Shown here: in pieces, positions 1 through 12,801 of the stretch
How positions within the stretch are numbered: position 1 is the stretch's first letter
Layout of the letters: each line of letters starts with the position of its first letter
DNA from: Nyssa sinensis
Taxonomy: Eukaryota > Streptophyta > Magnoliopsida > Cornales > Nyssaceae
Reading direction: 5' to 3'
Assembly (NCBI GenBank): GCA_008638375.1
Contig: CM018046.1
Span: 47,661,626-47,725,625, forward strand
Length of the DNA: 64,000 nucleotides
Notes under the pieces: generated by a model
The model's database searches: none
The model's input: only the letters and a program-made list of their open reading frames with translations
Told to the model about the DNA's origin: nothing
Program-made: the position numbers and the translations under genes

Positions 1-1469
1 GGACCAGTGAAGCTTATAAAAAATCCTGTCACATCCACTCAAATTTATCAACAAAACTTTCACATCAAATCGCAGAAATTAATGATTAGATTGAAAATGT
101 TAAGAACCTAGGGTTGTTGTAGTGATCTCACCAAGTGCACACAGCCTCCATAGGGTTATGAGATGGCCATATTCAGCTCCTACAAGTAGAAATGGTGCTA
201 CCTAATAACAGGAAAAAAAGGTCAATTTGAGTACCCATTTCACCGATTAGAAAAGAAATGGATTAAAGAACAAGGCAACAAGTTTATGTCAATACTTTGA
301 GAGTCATGGATGGCTCCCCTGAGAATAACTCCCTTGTTTTCGAAATAAGGAGGTTTGCAGCTGGAAGTATTACTCTAGCAGCTCGCAAAATGTCATCTTC
401 TTTCAGCTTGAAGTCCCGCTTATTGTCAATGTTATCCCTGTAAAAATAATCACTCAAGCAAGTTCTAAAACATAATAAAAATGGATTGAAAATAACAAGC
501 TATAAACATGGAAATTAAGTTTCTACCTTTGACGGATTGAATTCGAGAAGAATGAGATGCCCAAGAACAAAAGACCCAATTGAGATATGACTGAGAAAAA
601 GCTGCAAACATGATATTGGAAAGTTGTTAGATATCTTAAATGAGAGCTAAATAAAAGGATCAAAGAGAGAAATGTATTACACACCTAAAGTTGATTCCTC
701 TAGAAAAACAGGAAGAGAGGAAACAGAGTGACCCAAAACCAAACCACAGGCTTGATTTTGAAACATCACTCCACATGATTATATCAGAAAACAGCTGCCC
801 AATTCGATCTAGATTATGTCGATCGCCATCATTTATTTCTAAGTCCAAAAATAAACGCCCAATTAGCACAAACCAATTAATAAAAGCTTAAAGAAATTAA
901 AAGCCAAAAAAAAAATAAATTGATTGAATGATCATAAGACTCAAACACAAACTTCGAGATGGAATGGAAGGGACCAAACTCAGCTTCTCCTTCTTTGACC
1001 GGCCGCTATGACGTCTTTTTCTGGCCTTGGGCATCTCTTCTTCCATACCAAAATCCCTCTCTTCTTGAATCTCTTGCTCCAATCGCCTCCGTGACCTCCG
1101 ACCATTCCTAGGTGAAGCACATCCCAATAGACCCATTGATGAATTTCTGTTCTTGCATCTCCGGCGCGACCCATTTGATTCTTGAGGCTCTTCAGACATT
1201 TCAAGACTTTCTGTTAGACGGGTCTTGGATCTTCGAAGAGGGGAAGGTGAAAGGAGCAGAATCTTGTGCAGAGGGAGAGAATTGGGAGGTTTTGGAGAGG
1301 GAGAAGAGGGTGATAAAGTAGCTATCTTTGGTGAAGAAGGGACCAAATCACGAGAGAGGCGAGAAGCCTCTTCCCTTTCGCCATCCAAAAGGCAGAATCT
1401 AGCAAGGCGAGAGGCCGATTTGGTGCGTAGTCGGGGCTCAGACCGATGAGAGGGAGGTGTTGAATCCAT
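1..1469 (-). CDS. RTNLB17-like: Reticulon-like protein, RTNLB17/18 type (5' part, six exons)
   Basis: Reticulons are ER membrane proteins that bend tubules. Exons on the minus strand: 1469-953, 838-685, 601-527, 437-296, 201-132 and 25-1, the last cut by the window edge; all junctions are GT-AG and keep phase, giving about 327 residues here. The N-terminal ~170 residues are basic and Ser/Pro/Arg-rich (starts MDSTPPSHRSEPRLRTKSAS). The reticulon homology domain follows: IIMWSDVSKSSLWFGFGSL, then a hydrophobic hairpin with LLFLGISFFSNSIRQR, then LKEDDILRAARVILPAANLL and VAPFLLVGAEYGHL. The start ATG at 1469 has a good context (CC before, G after). The exon 1 donor at 953/952 (GTTTGT) is the weakest call; it was chosen because only it gives matching phase. 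The long N-terminal extension points to the RTNLB17/18 group, from memory of Arabidopsis. The missing C-terminus lies left of the window. Confidence 0.85.
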
Positions 1470-2805
1470 GGATGACCGCTGTTTTTGTGCTGCGAAGTAA
1501 TTTTTTAGGATTTTGCAGTGAGAGAAGAGAAGATAGAGAGGTAGAGAGAGGGTTATTGGCTTCTTGAAATAAGGGTTTAAGGGGAAATAGAGTCGTTAGA
1601 GAGACATTGCTTCTGATTTTGAAATTTTAACGGCGGAAATGGAGTGTCCGTGAGCTCCACAACGGTTAGAAAAACCGAAGGCCAATCAGTTTGGTACCGT
1701 TCTGACTGCTGACTTTCGTGGCTATAGTGGGCTCCACGTGGGACGCCCCATTAGTCTTGCTCTTATTAATTCGACTCATCTGCTCACACAGTAAAATGAG
1801 ACTAAACTTCTTCACTTGGACAACGAAAAGGCAAGAAAATACCAATTTGGCCACAAAGCATTCGATTGGAATTTTTACTTCATTCATTTAATTTTTTATT
1901 TTAAATTTTTGTGACTCATATAATTTTGAATAAATTACACTGATATTTTTGAGATTCATGACAATTATATATTTTTTTAATATTTTTAAAATTATATTGA
2001 TTTTTTATATTTTATAAAATAATATATAAATAATACTTTTTTGTTCATTTTTTTAAATGACAAAAACTGTTCCATTTATTTATTTTTATATTTTTTTTTA
2101 ATTTTGAACAATTTATTCTAACTTTTTTTGAATATTTTTTATTTTTATTTTATTTAAAAATAAACTTAAGATAAATAATTTATTTTTATTTTATATAAAA
2201 ATAAATTTAAAATTTTATCAATATTTATTTGAAAAATAAAAAAGATTTTGTAAATATTTAAAAAATTGAAAAAAAAAAATATGAAAGGGACAGTTTGGTT
2301 ATTTTGAAGAAAAAATTGATTGAATGAAGATCAGTGTAATTTCAAAAATCTCAGTAAAAATAAGTGTAATTTTCATAAAGCTCAGGGGAGGTTAATGTAA
2401 TTTATCCTATAATTTTTTTAGTTATTTTCCTAACTCATTCAATATTTAAAAACGAAAAGACGTCTTTTAAAAATAATGCTTTTAAAAAAATGCATAAAAT
2501 TAAGAAAAAAAAAAACTACATGAGTAACGAAAAAAAAAATGTAAAAAATCGATTTTTGTGACTGGGTGTAAAAATTGTTCCCAAATCATGACTCAAAATT
2601 TACTCTAGGAATACAATTTTATGTTTTGAGAGACGCAAATCAAACACCCAGCCCAGTTAGACGAGTATCATAACATCTTGTATTTATATTTATTTTCTAA
2701 TCCTAATTCTTTTTTATTAAAAGGGCAGCCAAACCTTTGTTGGCAAAGAGTTATTTCTAAATCAAGACTTCACTTTGTGATATCTGTAACCAAATAAAAA
2801 CAACT

Positions 2806-2847
<42 letters not shown>

Positions 2848-3702
2848 TTACTTTCTCAAATATTAGGCAATTTACAAGCATGTTTATTTCCTTTGAATAT
2901 ACACGGCATAAGTCTCTTTAAGTAAGCCTATCACCGATTGAGAACCTAACTACGCCATCACATTGGTGTAATATGTGCAATCAATTTTTATTTTTTTTTG
3001 TGTCATTTATGCCCCAACCCCAAAGTCACCATGCTATATGGATGCGATTTTAGGTTAGAACAAACGCACAGAAAAATGGTCAAGAGGGATGAGTTTTTAA
3101 GTATTTGATTTATAGTTGATTCATTAAAGATTCTCAAAGTATTTCATCTCAATTCAAGATTTATTGACATTGTTGACAAAATGAGATCATTTTTTTGGCA
3201 CTACTTATTCCACAGGCATAATAAGTATTTCACATGGGACTCCACTTATGCCATTAAGTTGTTGATTTCCATGAATCTTCAAGAAAAACAAGACAATAGT
3301 GGGCAACCTATATGAAGCTAAATATGCCATTAAACCTAGCAAAATATGCCATTACCAAATCAACAAAAATGGGTAAACTTTTTTCTTGAACTAACTAAAT
3401 ATAATTGAACCTTTTTAATAAAGGTTTGGTCTTGTGAACGAGACTCCTACCACTGCAGGTCTAGAAAGTCTTAGATGTACATAATCTTTTTTTTACAAAT
3501 AAATAAACTATTTTGGCGACATGAATATATGACTTTTAGGTCATAATAAAATAATCTTACCGTTGTGTCATATATGTCACATTAGAACTTGACCATAACA
3601 TTATTTATGCAACATGTTGAGATTATCAGACACCCTATACTTATATTGAGATTTACTCGCACAGAAGATAAACAATCCAACATTATATGAAGTCCAAATA
3701 CT

Positions 3703-3742
<40 letters not shown>

Positions 3743-4185
3743 TTGGAATCCCATGCTGCCAATTATATTCTCTGCGAGTAAATCTCCCCAGGCCCCGTCC
3801 AACACCCTATCAGTCACATGAGCCAGTAAGACGCGGAACTTGCATTTGAGGTAGGTGACCTTGAGAATTTTACCTAAACCTCCTCTCAACTCATTCCAAC
3901 CCCAGAATATAGTGTTTAGTGCTACCACCACCATGTTAGTTACCACCTTATCTCATGTCTTTAACTTCTAGAAGAAAAATAGTTGAGTAACTAAATTATT
4001 CAAACAACAATGTCTCTAAAATTCAAGGAAATTGTAAGGGGAACAGGCGCATGTTTATAGCAAACACTGAACATGAGATTCAACACTATTTTTTTCTCTC
4101 TCTATCCCCCTTAATTTTCATGAGATTCAACACATTATCGCTGATCAGCATGACTCAACCTTATTATTTGAAGGACAAACAAATC
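1470..4185. other. Intergenic, reticulon to TAT copy 1
   Basis: No gene seen. Very AT-rich. It holds an inverted-repeat element (1930-2405, listed separately), a (TA)n run at about 2816-2839 and another at about 3710-3738. Short ORFs here look random. Confidence 0.6.
1930..2405. mobile_element. MITE-like inverted-repeat element, ~476 bp
   Basis: The left end reads ATAAATTACACTGATATTTT and the reverse complement of the right end reads ATAAATTACATTAACCTCCC. The similarity continues inward (TGAG, TTCATGA/TTTATGA, AATTATA/AATTACA), so the two ends form an imperfect terminal inverted repeat of about 40 bp. The interior is AT-rich and non-coding. No clear target duplication was found, so the superfamily is open. 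The same kind of ends (attacaCTGAT / AGTATAATTTAT) appear near 39160-39660. Confidence 0.5.
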
Positions 4186-7139
4186 TTATTGTTTGTTTGC
4201 ATGCCTCAAGCAGAAGGATTTGATCCTCTCAAGGCCATCTCTAAGAGATGAGGGCTCAACAGCAAAAGTTATCCGGAGCCAATTCTTCAGTCCCACCGCC
4301 ATCCCTGCAAGAGATGCAATCGGAGTCAATGATAACTTAGTTTTCAATACAGCAAACAAGTTGTATACATGCATTTATATTGTAAGGATGCTGAGATACA
4401 ATTTCTAGCTAAAAGGTGTTAGAATTTTTTGCAGGACGAAAGAAAAAATTTCATCCAAAGATTTCACCGTACTATGTCCCACTTTCATATTTTCACTCAA
4501 TTTAGCTAATATCTAAATTTGATGGTCTTAAGCTGCCATGCTTTCTTACCTGGTAGAACAATCACAGATTCCTCATTAGCAAGCTTCATACAGAACTCCA
4601 TGTCATCATTTATGTCTAACAGTAGTGAGAAATTTAGCTTTACCTGAAATGAAATATTCATCACAAATAAACATATCAATCTATTATGCGTCTCTGCATC
4701 TATTTAAAGCTGCAAATTTTTTTCCTTAAATTCCCCATGTACTTACCATTATAGACATGGCTCCTTCTGGTTTGTATGGGCAAGTAATGCAAGGGATCTC
4801 ATCGATTCCATTGTAACAAATGTCCGCAGTTTCTCCTAGTACATTGATAATCTTTGAAAAGAAATCCTCTGTTGTTTTCTCAAGGATTTGAACAATTGCC
4901 CCCTAATACATAACCACATCATCATTATTATCATTACTACTATGTGAGTTATCCTAATTGACAAAGATGGAAGTGAAAATTTGGTTCCCCTAAGCTTCTG
5001 AGTGAATTGCTCCAAAATCAATTCACAAGAGTCAACTTTGTTGCCAATACTATAATACTAACAACTTTGCGAAATGTGGCATGATTGAATGAACCCTTCA
5101 GTAGTTATCAAAAAGAAAATGGAGGGAATAAGGCCTTCAGAAAGGAGCATCTTGGATTACAAACCTGAGTGAATGTTGCAGGGTCAGCACAGATTTCGAG
5201 ATAGCTCTGCAAGCGCTTGACAATCTGCAATGAGAAAACAAAAACAAATATTTTACTATGTGATACAATGGGTTCATTGTTATAATTTGAAACTATATGT
5301 ACTTAATATTCCATAAGTAATTGTTGTAATTCAAATAAATGTTCCTTCCATATATATTCCAAGCAAGTACATGTTATTTCGTCAACAGGAAATTACTCGT
5401 TTTTCTAGTTGACATGATTTATCATTATTGTTTTCTTAATAAGTTTATACCAACTAAATAACTCGTGTTTTTCACGTTCTCTACATCTCTGTTATAACAG
5501 AGTATTTGAGAATTAAAGTGCATAAAATGCATATATTTCTGCTTTACTGGGATGTAGTTGGTGCAGTGTTAAGGTTTTCATTCAAAATAAAAGATGAATT
5601 CAATTCTACTTATCAAAACCAGGGATCTTCTTACCTTCCCTACAACTATTGCAGAAAGTGGAATAAGACTTACTATTGCTCTTATGGAAATCATGTACGG
5701 GACTTGGCAATTGTTCCATCTTCCAAATTGTGAGGCTCTTAATAAATCATAACATATTAATTTGGTGTACTAATAATTAACCTCAAGCTCAAAAGGTGAA
5801 ACAAACTTTAAAATGATTTAGGAAAAGAACATTAGACTACAAGTTTTTGTTTCAAGAAAACCTAAATGGGATCCATTAGTGGTTGATCACCATCCTTTTA
5901 GACCCCAAAAAACTGTATAATTAGATTAAGTTAAAGGATGCCTTTTTATTGTAGTTGTTATGCTTATTCATGCATGAGTGTCATGAGAAAAGTATATATG
6001 AAGGGTGAACAAGAATTTGGAGAGAGAGAGAGAGAGGAACCCCAGATTTGTGAAGGATGTCATTGGGATCAATTGTCACTATCCAACCGAATCGCCAACC
6101 CGGGACAATCCATCTCTTTGATAAAGAACCAAGAGTAAGAACAGGCACAGTTGAGCCAAAAACTCCCATTGGAACAAAAGGTTTACTCCCAAAAGCTAGA
6201 TGGCCATAAACTTCATCTGCAATCACTAATATCCCAAGCTTTCTAGCAGTCTCAGCAACCTAAAAAAGATTCAATGAATCAACAACCATTGACATTAAAA
6301 CCAAAACCATAATTATGCAGAAAAAAAAAAGTGTATTTAACCAACCATCTTCAAATGTTGATACGTGCAAACATTCCCACAAGGATTCCCAGGGTTGATG
6401 ATAACCATAGCAACAGTCTTGTCATCTGCAAGAGCTTCAACTCGCCTCGAGATCAACCTCCCAACCCTTTTCTGGGAGAAGATCAAAGTGGCGGACTTCA
6501 AGATGGCTAAATGCGGCGCGAGCCACATAAAATGGATAGCCTGGTTTAGGAAGCAATATATTGGCTCCAGGGCGAGCTAGGACTGTCAATATGACCTCAA
6601 TTGCATGATTGGCACCAACAGTTAGATAAACATCATCTGCTGATAATTTATGTGGAAGATCTCGAGATAGATATTCTGCAACAGCCCTGTTATAAAAATG
6701 GAAGCAAAAGCATCAAATTAAGCTGATGAATCTAATATTAGGTCATGAGCAAGCTTGTTATATATGTTTCTGATATTATTCAAATGATTGTTTTTCCCTT
6801 TCACCTTTTTGATAGAAGGGTGTTTTTGAATTGGAAAAAAATGACCTCAATTCTATTCCATTTCATCACCTACTTATGTTTTACAATGATATAAAAAATG
6901 CAGTTCAAACCCTCAAGCTATGTATATAACACATGCACATACAAACTGCAATTATTTCAAATTAGGTTTCCAAAGGAATATTGTTTTCCATATTATGACA
7001 GAAACATGAAATTTGGAAGAGTTCCAGATGTGATGAATGTTGGTAGAAACTGAAATGGTCATCCCAAGTCTTTGAAAGTAAACCTAAAAATTGGCTATTT
7101 TTCTTTCCATCATGCATGCACTTTGCAATGTTCATGTTT

Positions 7140-7225
7140 TTTTATACAACAAAGGGGAAGGAGAATCGAACTCACGCCTAAGTAAGTGAAGAATGTGCAC
7201 TTGCACCACTTGGATAGGATCTTAG
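7140..7225 (-). repeat. tRNA-like SINE fragment (possible)
   Basis: On the minus strand a box-B-like stretch (GTGAGTTCGATTCTCC) lies downstream of a run resembling a tRNA-derived head. It sits in intron 1 of the broken TAT copy. No clear box A or target duplication was identified, so this is tentative. Confidence 0.3.
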
Positions 7226-7800
7226 TCCACTATTCTATTGACTTTTTTTTTTTTATGAAAGTGATGGGATATTACAATACATGTATTACAATCAACTGAA
7301 TACATGTATTATATGTATTATAATTAATTCAACAATACAAGAACAATATTACATACAAACAGAAAAACACACAACTCAAAAGCAAGATGAGCCTCTTAAA
7401 TATAGGCCATAATTAATTGAACAATACTACATAGTAACAGAAGAATACACAACGAAATAGCAATATGACCCTCTCAAATATGGTATCTCAACCCAACTCA
7501 TAGTTGGGTGGAAATAATGCTCACATCACAACCCAATAGCAACATAAGTCTCTCAAATATGTGTCCTGAACAAATAACCCAACTCAGACCATAATTGAGT
7601 GAAAATAATGCCCACATCACAACCTAATAACAACAAGAGCCTCTAAAAAATATAGATCCTGAACAAATAACTCAACCCAGTCCGTAGTTAAATAGATATA
7701 ATGCCCACATTTCTCGTAATGTGAGGAGTAAAAATTGAACCAATGTCCTCCCCATGGCCACCCCTAATTGGTCCATTATTTCAATTATTATTTTGCTAAA

Positions 7801-7934
7801 GAGTAATTAATGTTTTATGTTCAACCACTTTCATCTTGCACCACTCAGAGGGGGTGGGACCCATCACCATGTTGATTGGTCCCACCCCTTATGAGAGAAA
7901 TGAGATGAAAGTGGTGGGACTTAAAAACATTGTT
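7801..7934. mobile_element. Small MITE with 10-bp direct repeats
   Basis: The element is flanked by TTTTGCTAAA at 7791-7800 and 7935-7944. Inside is a perfect 13-bp inverted repeat (ACCACTTTCATCT at 7824, AGATGAAAGTGGT ending 7915) and a nested hairpin stem GGGGTGGGACC / GGTCCCACCCC. Both ends also share AATGTTTT in inverted order. A 9-10 bp target duplication is typical of Mutator-like elements, so this is probably a Mutator-type MITE. It lies in intron 1 of TAT copy 1. Confidence 0.55.
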
Positions 7935-9579
7935 TTTTGCTAAAATCATTTAAAATTTATAACCCCCTCCTAAATTCTTTTTATATTTTCACAAGAGCCT
8001 CCTCAAAATACTAAGTCATGTACTTCCACTCGTAGGTATAATATGTAGATTCGCCACCGGCTTAAGTTTTTTATTTTATTTTATATAACCTATCACTAGA
8101 AACTTTCTTCCTAACAAAACCCAAACTTAATTGAAAAAAAAAAAATTCAAGATACATCAATAGATAAGTAAATCAAGACGTTTCCATGCTGAAGCAATAA
8201 AAATAATGAAAAGAAGAAAAATATGTTTAACTAATAATACTACATGTTTCAGATTTTTGTACTAAATTTTACATTTCAAATGGTGTGACATTAGATTATT
8301 AGTGGTGTCTTAGACACGTTATTTAATACTTTGCAAATGATTTACTGTCACATCATTTAAAAGGCATGCTTTTTACAAAAATTTATGACGCGTAGCATTA
8401 TTCATGTATGTTATACTAGTAGAATAATAGCTAATAAATCTTCATTCAAACAATTTGACGACATAACTTCCAAAAATAGAATGAACATTGACCCCTTGGG
8501 ATGTCAATGAGGGCGGAGGACCCTTTTTGACCCCACCCTATGGGGAAAAAATTACTTCCCAAACCCGCCCTAATCTCATGACAAAATGGGACAAGTCCCC
8601 TTCGAAGTACTCATTTAATTATTAAAAATTTATTTACTTTATTTATATTCACGTGTCAAAATAAAAAATATTCACAATAATAGATAATTAGAAGGTTGTT
8701 GGTTATTTTAATAAAAATGAGGTGGGACTAAAAAAACTTCATTGTAAATATTAATTATAGCAAATCTAATCAAGAGTAATGCTATGTTTTCCACTTATTT
8801 TCTTTTTACCTTTGGGAGAAAATATCCTGTGAGACCGTCAGGTCCTCTCACAAACTTTTAGAAATTTTTAAAATTGAGGAGAAGTTTAGTGCTATAAATT
8901 TTGTAGGCGGCCGTCACACAATGACGTGGTTGACGTCTCTCTGAAGTCCGAAGGGTTTCTCCTCCTTTTGTACCCACCTATTTTTTCCACTTATCTTTCT
9001 CCCTCCTGAAGGAGGAAAGAGTGAGTGAGATTCTTAAAAAAGCAAAAAAAAAAAAAAAAAAGTTACACGATCTTTCTTTACAGAATAGTTTCTGTGTCTT
9101 ACCTATATAGATGCTTGTGACAGGTTCATTAAGAGAGTAGTCTTGAAAACCATATTCTGGGGGAGAAAAAAAAAGTGGAGATCGAATACATGCAAGAGTA
9201 ATGCATACATAAAAACACACACACAGGCACATATATACCTCCTTGCTGGAAGTATTCCAACAGCTGGAGCATAGCAGTTGAATTCAGTAGATCGGACAGC
9301 ATCAACAATGGCATCTTCAGCTATAGGGGTGGTTCGAAAGGAGGGGAATGCCGAGGGATCTCCATGGCCCAGTTGAATCATAGGCCTGTGATCAGCTTCG
9401 TTGAGATTTTCTCTTAACGTCTCAAGAACACCTCTAACAGTGATTGCTGATTCTGTGTTCACCTCTTCGACATTCCCTCCAAAACCCCATTTTGTCGATC
9501 CATTTTCCATTATATTCCTTCTGCTTTTCCCGGAATTCAGGACGTTTGCCTACTGCAGAGTGAGAGTGTTGGGGTTAGA

Positions 9580-9596
9580 TATTATATATTATATAC
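9580..9596 (-). promoter_or_regulatory. Candidate TATA box of TAT copy 1
   Basis: The minus strand reads GTATATAATATATAATA about 70-85 bases upstream of the ATG at 9510. Position and composition fit a TATA box; no other promoter element was tested. Confidence 0.35.
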
Positions 9597-12192
9597 AAGT
9601 GACGACAAAGACGTGTGTGTGGGAGGAAGGGATTTTGGTTTGTTTTAATCAAGAACATGATAGGGTTAAATCAACCCCCAAAACATCGTGGCTTAGGAAA
9701 AAAATTCAGATTTTGGTGATACTTAAATTGGCATCAGAAACAGGAATCGCCAACTTTGCGGAATCCGCTTGTTCAGTGGCGTGCGAAGAGCCTAAGACAC
9801 AGGAAAAATTCAAAAAGCAACGGTACAAAAATAAAACTAAACTATCATACTAGGTAAAGTTGACCTTTGAGTCGATTTGAAAACAACTATAGACATCCTA
9901 CCTTAGTTGGCTCAATTTATAAATAGTCACATTTTTGTAACTTAACATCTAGATCCATCCTCTATTGGGCCACCAATGAATCTTATTCTTGATGAGAAGC
10001 AGGGCCACTTAATCATAAAATTAATACAATAATCATTTTAAATTTCACTTAAAGATATATATATATATATATATCTAACTGTATAATTAAAATTTTAAGA
10101 TTAATAAAAGTTTTACTCTACAAAATGTCTCAAATTTTATGAATTTACATTATAATCAAATTAGAAATTTAAGTTTAATAAAAACTGAACTTGATTAAAA
10201 AGCCTCGTAATGACTCTATAAAAAAAATTTAATTTTGTTAATATAGTTTTATTCGTATTTTATTCCAATATTTTATTGCTATTTATTTAGATAAAAAAAT
10301 TATGTAAAAATTTTATTATTAAAATTTCATTCAACATATATATATATGTCTTTTGTTGAAAATAACTTAATTTTATATAATAAAAGTAAATAATATATAT
10401 AAGAACTAAAATAAAAAATTACATTAATAATTTAAAAAATTGTCATTTAGAGTTGTCTCTTTATTGTTTTAAGCTTTCAATTATATAGAATTACCCTAAT
10501 GAGAAGAAGTTATTAGTATAATCATTAATCCACGTTATTATTCAATCTGAAGTGGTGGTCTTTTACCAACATTAATATTTTTCTTAAATCTTAAAAAGCA
10601 AATATTACCTAAAATTCAAGATGAATAATAGAGTTTATGACAGACGATTCTACAAGTAATCGTGTCATTAAATAATTTCTTCCTTGTGAAAAGATAGACT
10701 AGAAAAGGACTAGAGGTGCGACCGGAGACTTCAATCTTCATTGTTCTCAAAAGCACACCATGTGAGAACCATCCTCTCACAAGTATGGGCCCCACATGTG
10801 GGTCCCACCTCACAAGAGAATGTGTTACAACATAGAATGAATGTGGTGGGGTATAAAATTTTATTAAAAAATAATATTAAGTTTTACAAAAATGCTTAAT
10901 TGACGTAAAAGTCGAACCCAAAAAGTCTATAAATATTTTGTTGATAAAAATGTCCATTTAGTGAAAAATTAAAAAAAATTGCAACTCCCAATGTGCTGCA
11001 CCTGTCACATCATCATCTTTTTTTATATGAATTTTAAAATTAAATAACTTATAATATATAAATCTATTTTTTTTTTTGTAATAAATATATATTTAAACTC
11101 TAAAAATCGAGATCTATCAAATAAGATTCATAATGCATATAAAAGTTTGTAAAAAAAAAATCATATTTTTTAAACAAACAAATTTCTTTTTGCACATTAC
11201 TATCCAAAAATTCTCTGTCTTTTTCCATCACATTTTAAACTGAAAATTTATTTAAATACATCCAGTGAAGCATTCAAACAAAACACGCTTAACTATTGCA
11301 TCTTTTCCCCCCATCAATTACTGGTCACTTTGGCTAGTCACATACCTGCAATGATTCTTGTAGAAGTTATCAAACATATCAGCCATTCTCCCAAATTTGT
11401 ATTTTAAATAATGTGGCATAATATTACTATAGCATATTAATTATATAATTTAATGGTCTGTCAGTATTATGATAGTGATGTGTCAGAATATCACTGTAGC
11501 ATATTAATTACATAGTTTAATGCTCTGTCAATATTATAGTACCATATTATTTGAGATGCAAAATTTAAAATAAAAATTTGAAAAGAGCAATGCTAGGGAT
11601 CCCATATTTTTTATTCCACTTTAATCCCACCTCTCTCACATGAGTGAGAGAATATTGTTCATTTAATAAATAGTAAATCCTACTTATGTAAGAAGATGGA
11701 ATCAAAATGAGATAAAAATGATGAGATATCTAACATTTCTCATTTGGGATTTTAAAATTTGAATGGATCCGAATGAGATGATCAACCAGTTATGAATCTT
11801 ATCCATCAGGTTGATTTCTCTCTTCACTTGGGTCAAAAGCTAAAAAGAAGGAAAAACTTTTTTCCCAATAAGCTTTCTGGGCCATTAAGCTTGGTAAGAG
11901 CATGTGAAGTGATTATCATACCTAGGTCAAGTAATTACTTCATATTCTAAACTCATAGCAGGCTTGTATTCCATTGCAAAGTTGTTGACAAATTGATCAT
12001 ACGATTAAAGAAAGTATGTGTATCTAATCTTTCAAAGATAACATAAGAAGATAGAGGTCTTAAAGAACACCCATACATTTAATAACACTTCCTCTCCAAG
12101 ATTAAGGAAATCTTGGGATATATATATATGATAACAATGACACAGGCATGAGTGAGGTCCAACAGAGTTGCTGATCAACACTGTCCTGTCAC
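9597..12192. other. Intergenic between the two TAT copies
   Basis: No gene seen. AT-rich, with (TA)n runs near 10055 and 12120 and a MITE-like element at 11585-11741. A GC-richer stretch at about 10760-10830 has short inverted GTGGGACC-type segments and may be another MITE remnant. Short ORFs are judged random. Confidence 0.55.
11585..11741. mobile_element. hAT-like MITE, ~157 bp
   Basis: The left end reads GAGCAATGCTAGGGATC and the reverse complement of the right end reads GAGAAATGTTAGATATC, 13 of 17 matching. Flanks start ATTTGAAA on the left and ATTTGGGA on the right, compatible with a decayed 8-bp duplication. The interior is non-coding. Ends of this type (GAGCAATGCTA) are common in plant hAT MITEs as I remember them. 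Confidence 0.45.
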
Positions 12193-12735
12193 ACGTCTTG
12201 AGTTTCTTTATGAAGAAATGAAATGCAAGAATTATATGGTCCAAGTTACTAATAAATCTTACAACATGTCCTCTAGATGTACAAGGAAATTGTAAGAGAA
12301 CAAATTTATTAAGGCAATATCAAATTGGAGACTGAGATCCAACACGAAGTTGTGATCACTATTACCACATTACACGTCTTGAGTTTTTTTATGAAGAAAT
12401 GAAATACAAGAATTATATGGTTCAAGTTACTAATAAATCTTACAACATTTCCTCCAGATGTACAAGGAAATTGTAAGAGAACAAGTTTATTAAGGCAATA
12501 TCAAATTGGAGAGTGAGATCCAACACGAAGTTGTGATCACTATTACCACATTACACGTCGAGTTTTTTTTATGAAGAAATGAAATACAAGAATTATATGG
12601 TTCAAGTTACTAATAAATCTTACAACATTTCCTCCAGATGTACAAGGAAATTGTAAGAGAACAAGTTTATTAAGGCAATATCAAATTGGAGAGTGAGATC
12701 CAACACGATGTTGTGATCACTATTACCACATTGCC
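12193..12735. repeat. Tandem repeat, 181-bp unit, three copies
   Basis: Units start at 12193, 12374 and 12555 at the shared ACGTCTTGAG / ACGTCGAG landmark, an exact 181-bp period; copies 2 and 3 are nearly identical. The array ends within 70 bases of the TAT copy 2 stop codon, so it probably falls in its 3' UTR or flank. A diverged single copy of part of the unit (caaggaaattgtaaggg, then gagattcaacac) lies just 3' of TAT copy 1 near 4025-4085, suggesting the unit began as ancestral TAT 3' flank. Confidence 0.85.
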
Positions 12736-12801
12736 TCCTTTGAAATCCTCCGCGGTAACTGAAGCCATTACCACTTCACGACCTAAACGAGGAATAAATC
12801 C

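Larger units (their letters stand above)
4186..9510 (-). pseudogene. TAT: Tyrosine aminotransferase copy 1, frameshifted in exon 2
   Basis: Seven exons on the minus strand: 9510-9239, 6686-6346, 6259-6041, 5224-5165, 4902-4747, 4643-4550, 4304-4186 (TAA). Exon sizes match the intact copy downstream (272/341/219/60/156/94/119 versus 269/340/219/60/156/94/119). Exon 2 has one extra base near 6443, which brings a TGA at 6439-6437 (codon 174), ahead of the PLP lysine. Apart from that base the reading frame and family motifs are intact: [20 protein letters not shown], the PLP-lysine motif SLSKRW, and [12 protein letters not shown] with the carboxylate-binding Arg. All splice sites are GT-AG. The TAT family uses PLP to convert tyrosine to 4-hydroxyphenylpyruvate, usually in the cytosol. 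It is either a very recent pseudogene or a single-base sequencing/assembly error. Confidence 0.82.

Noticed and set aside
9401..9853. 150-codon plus-strand ORF over the TAT copy 1 start
   Set aside because: Antisense shadow of exon 1 and promoter; no domain.
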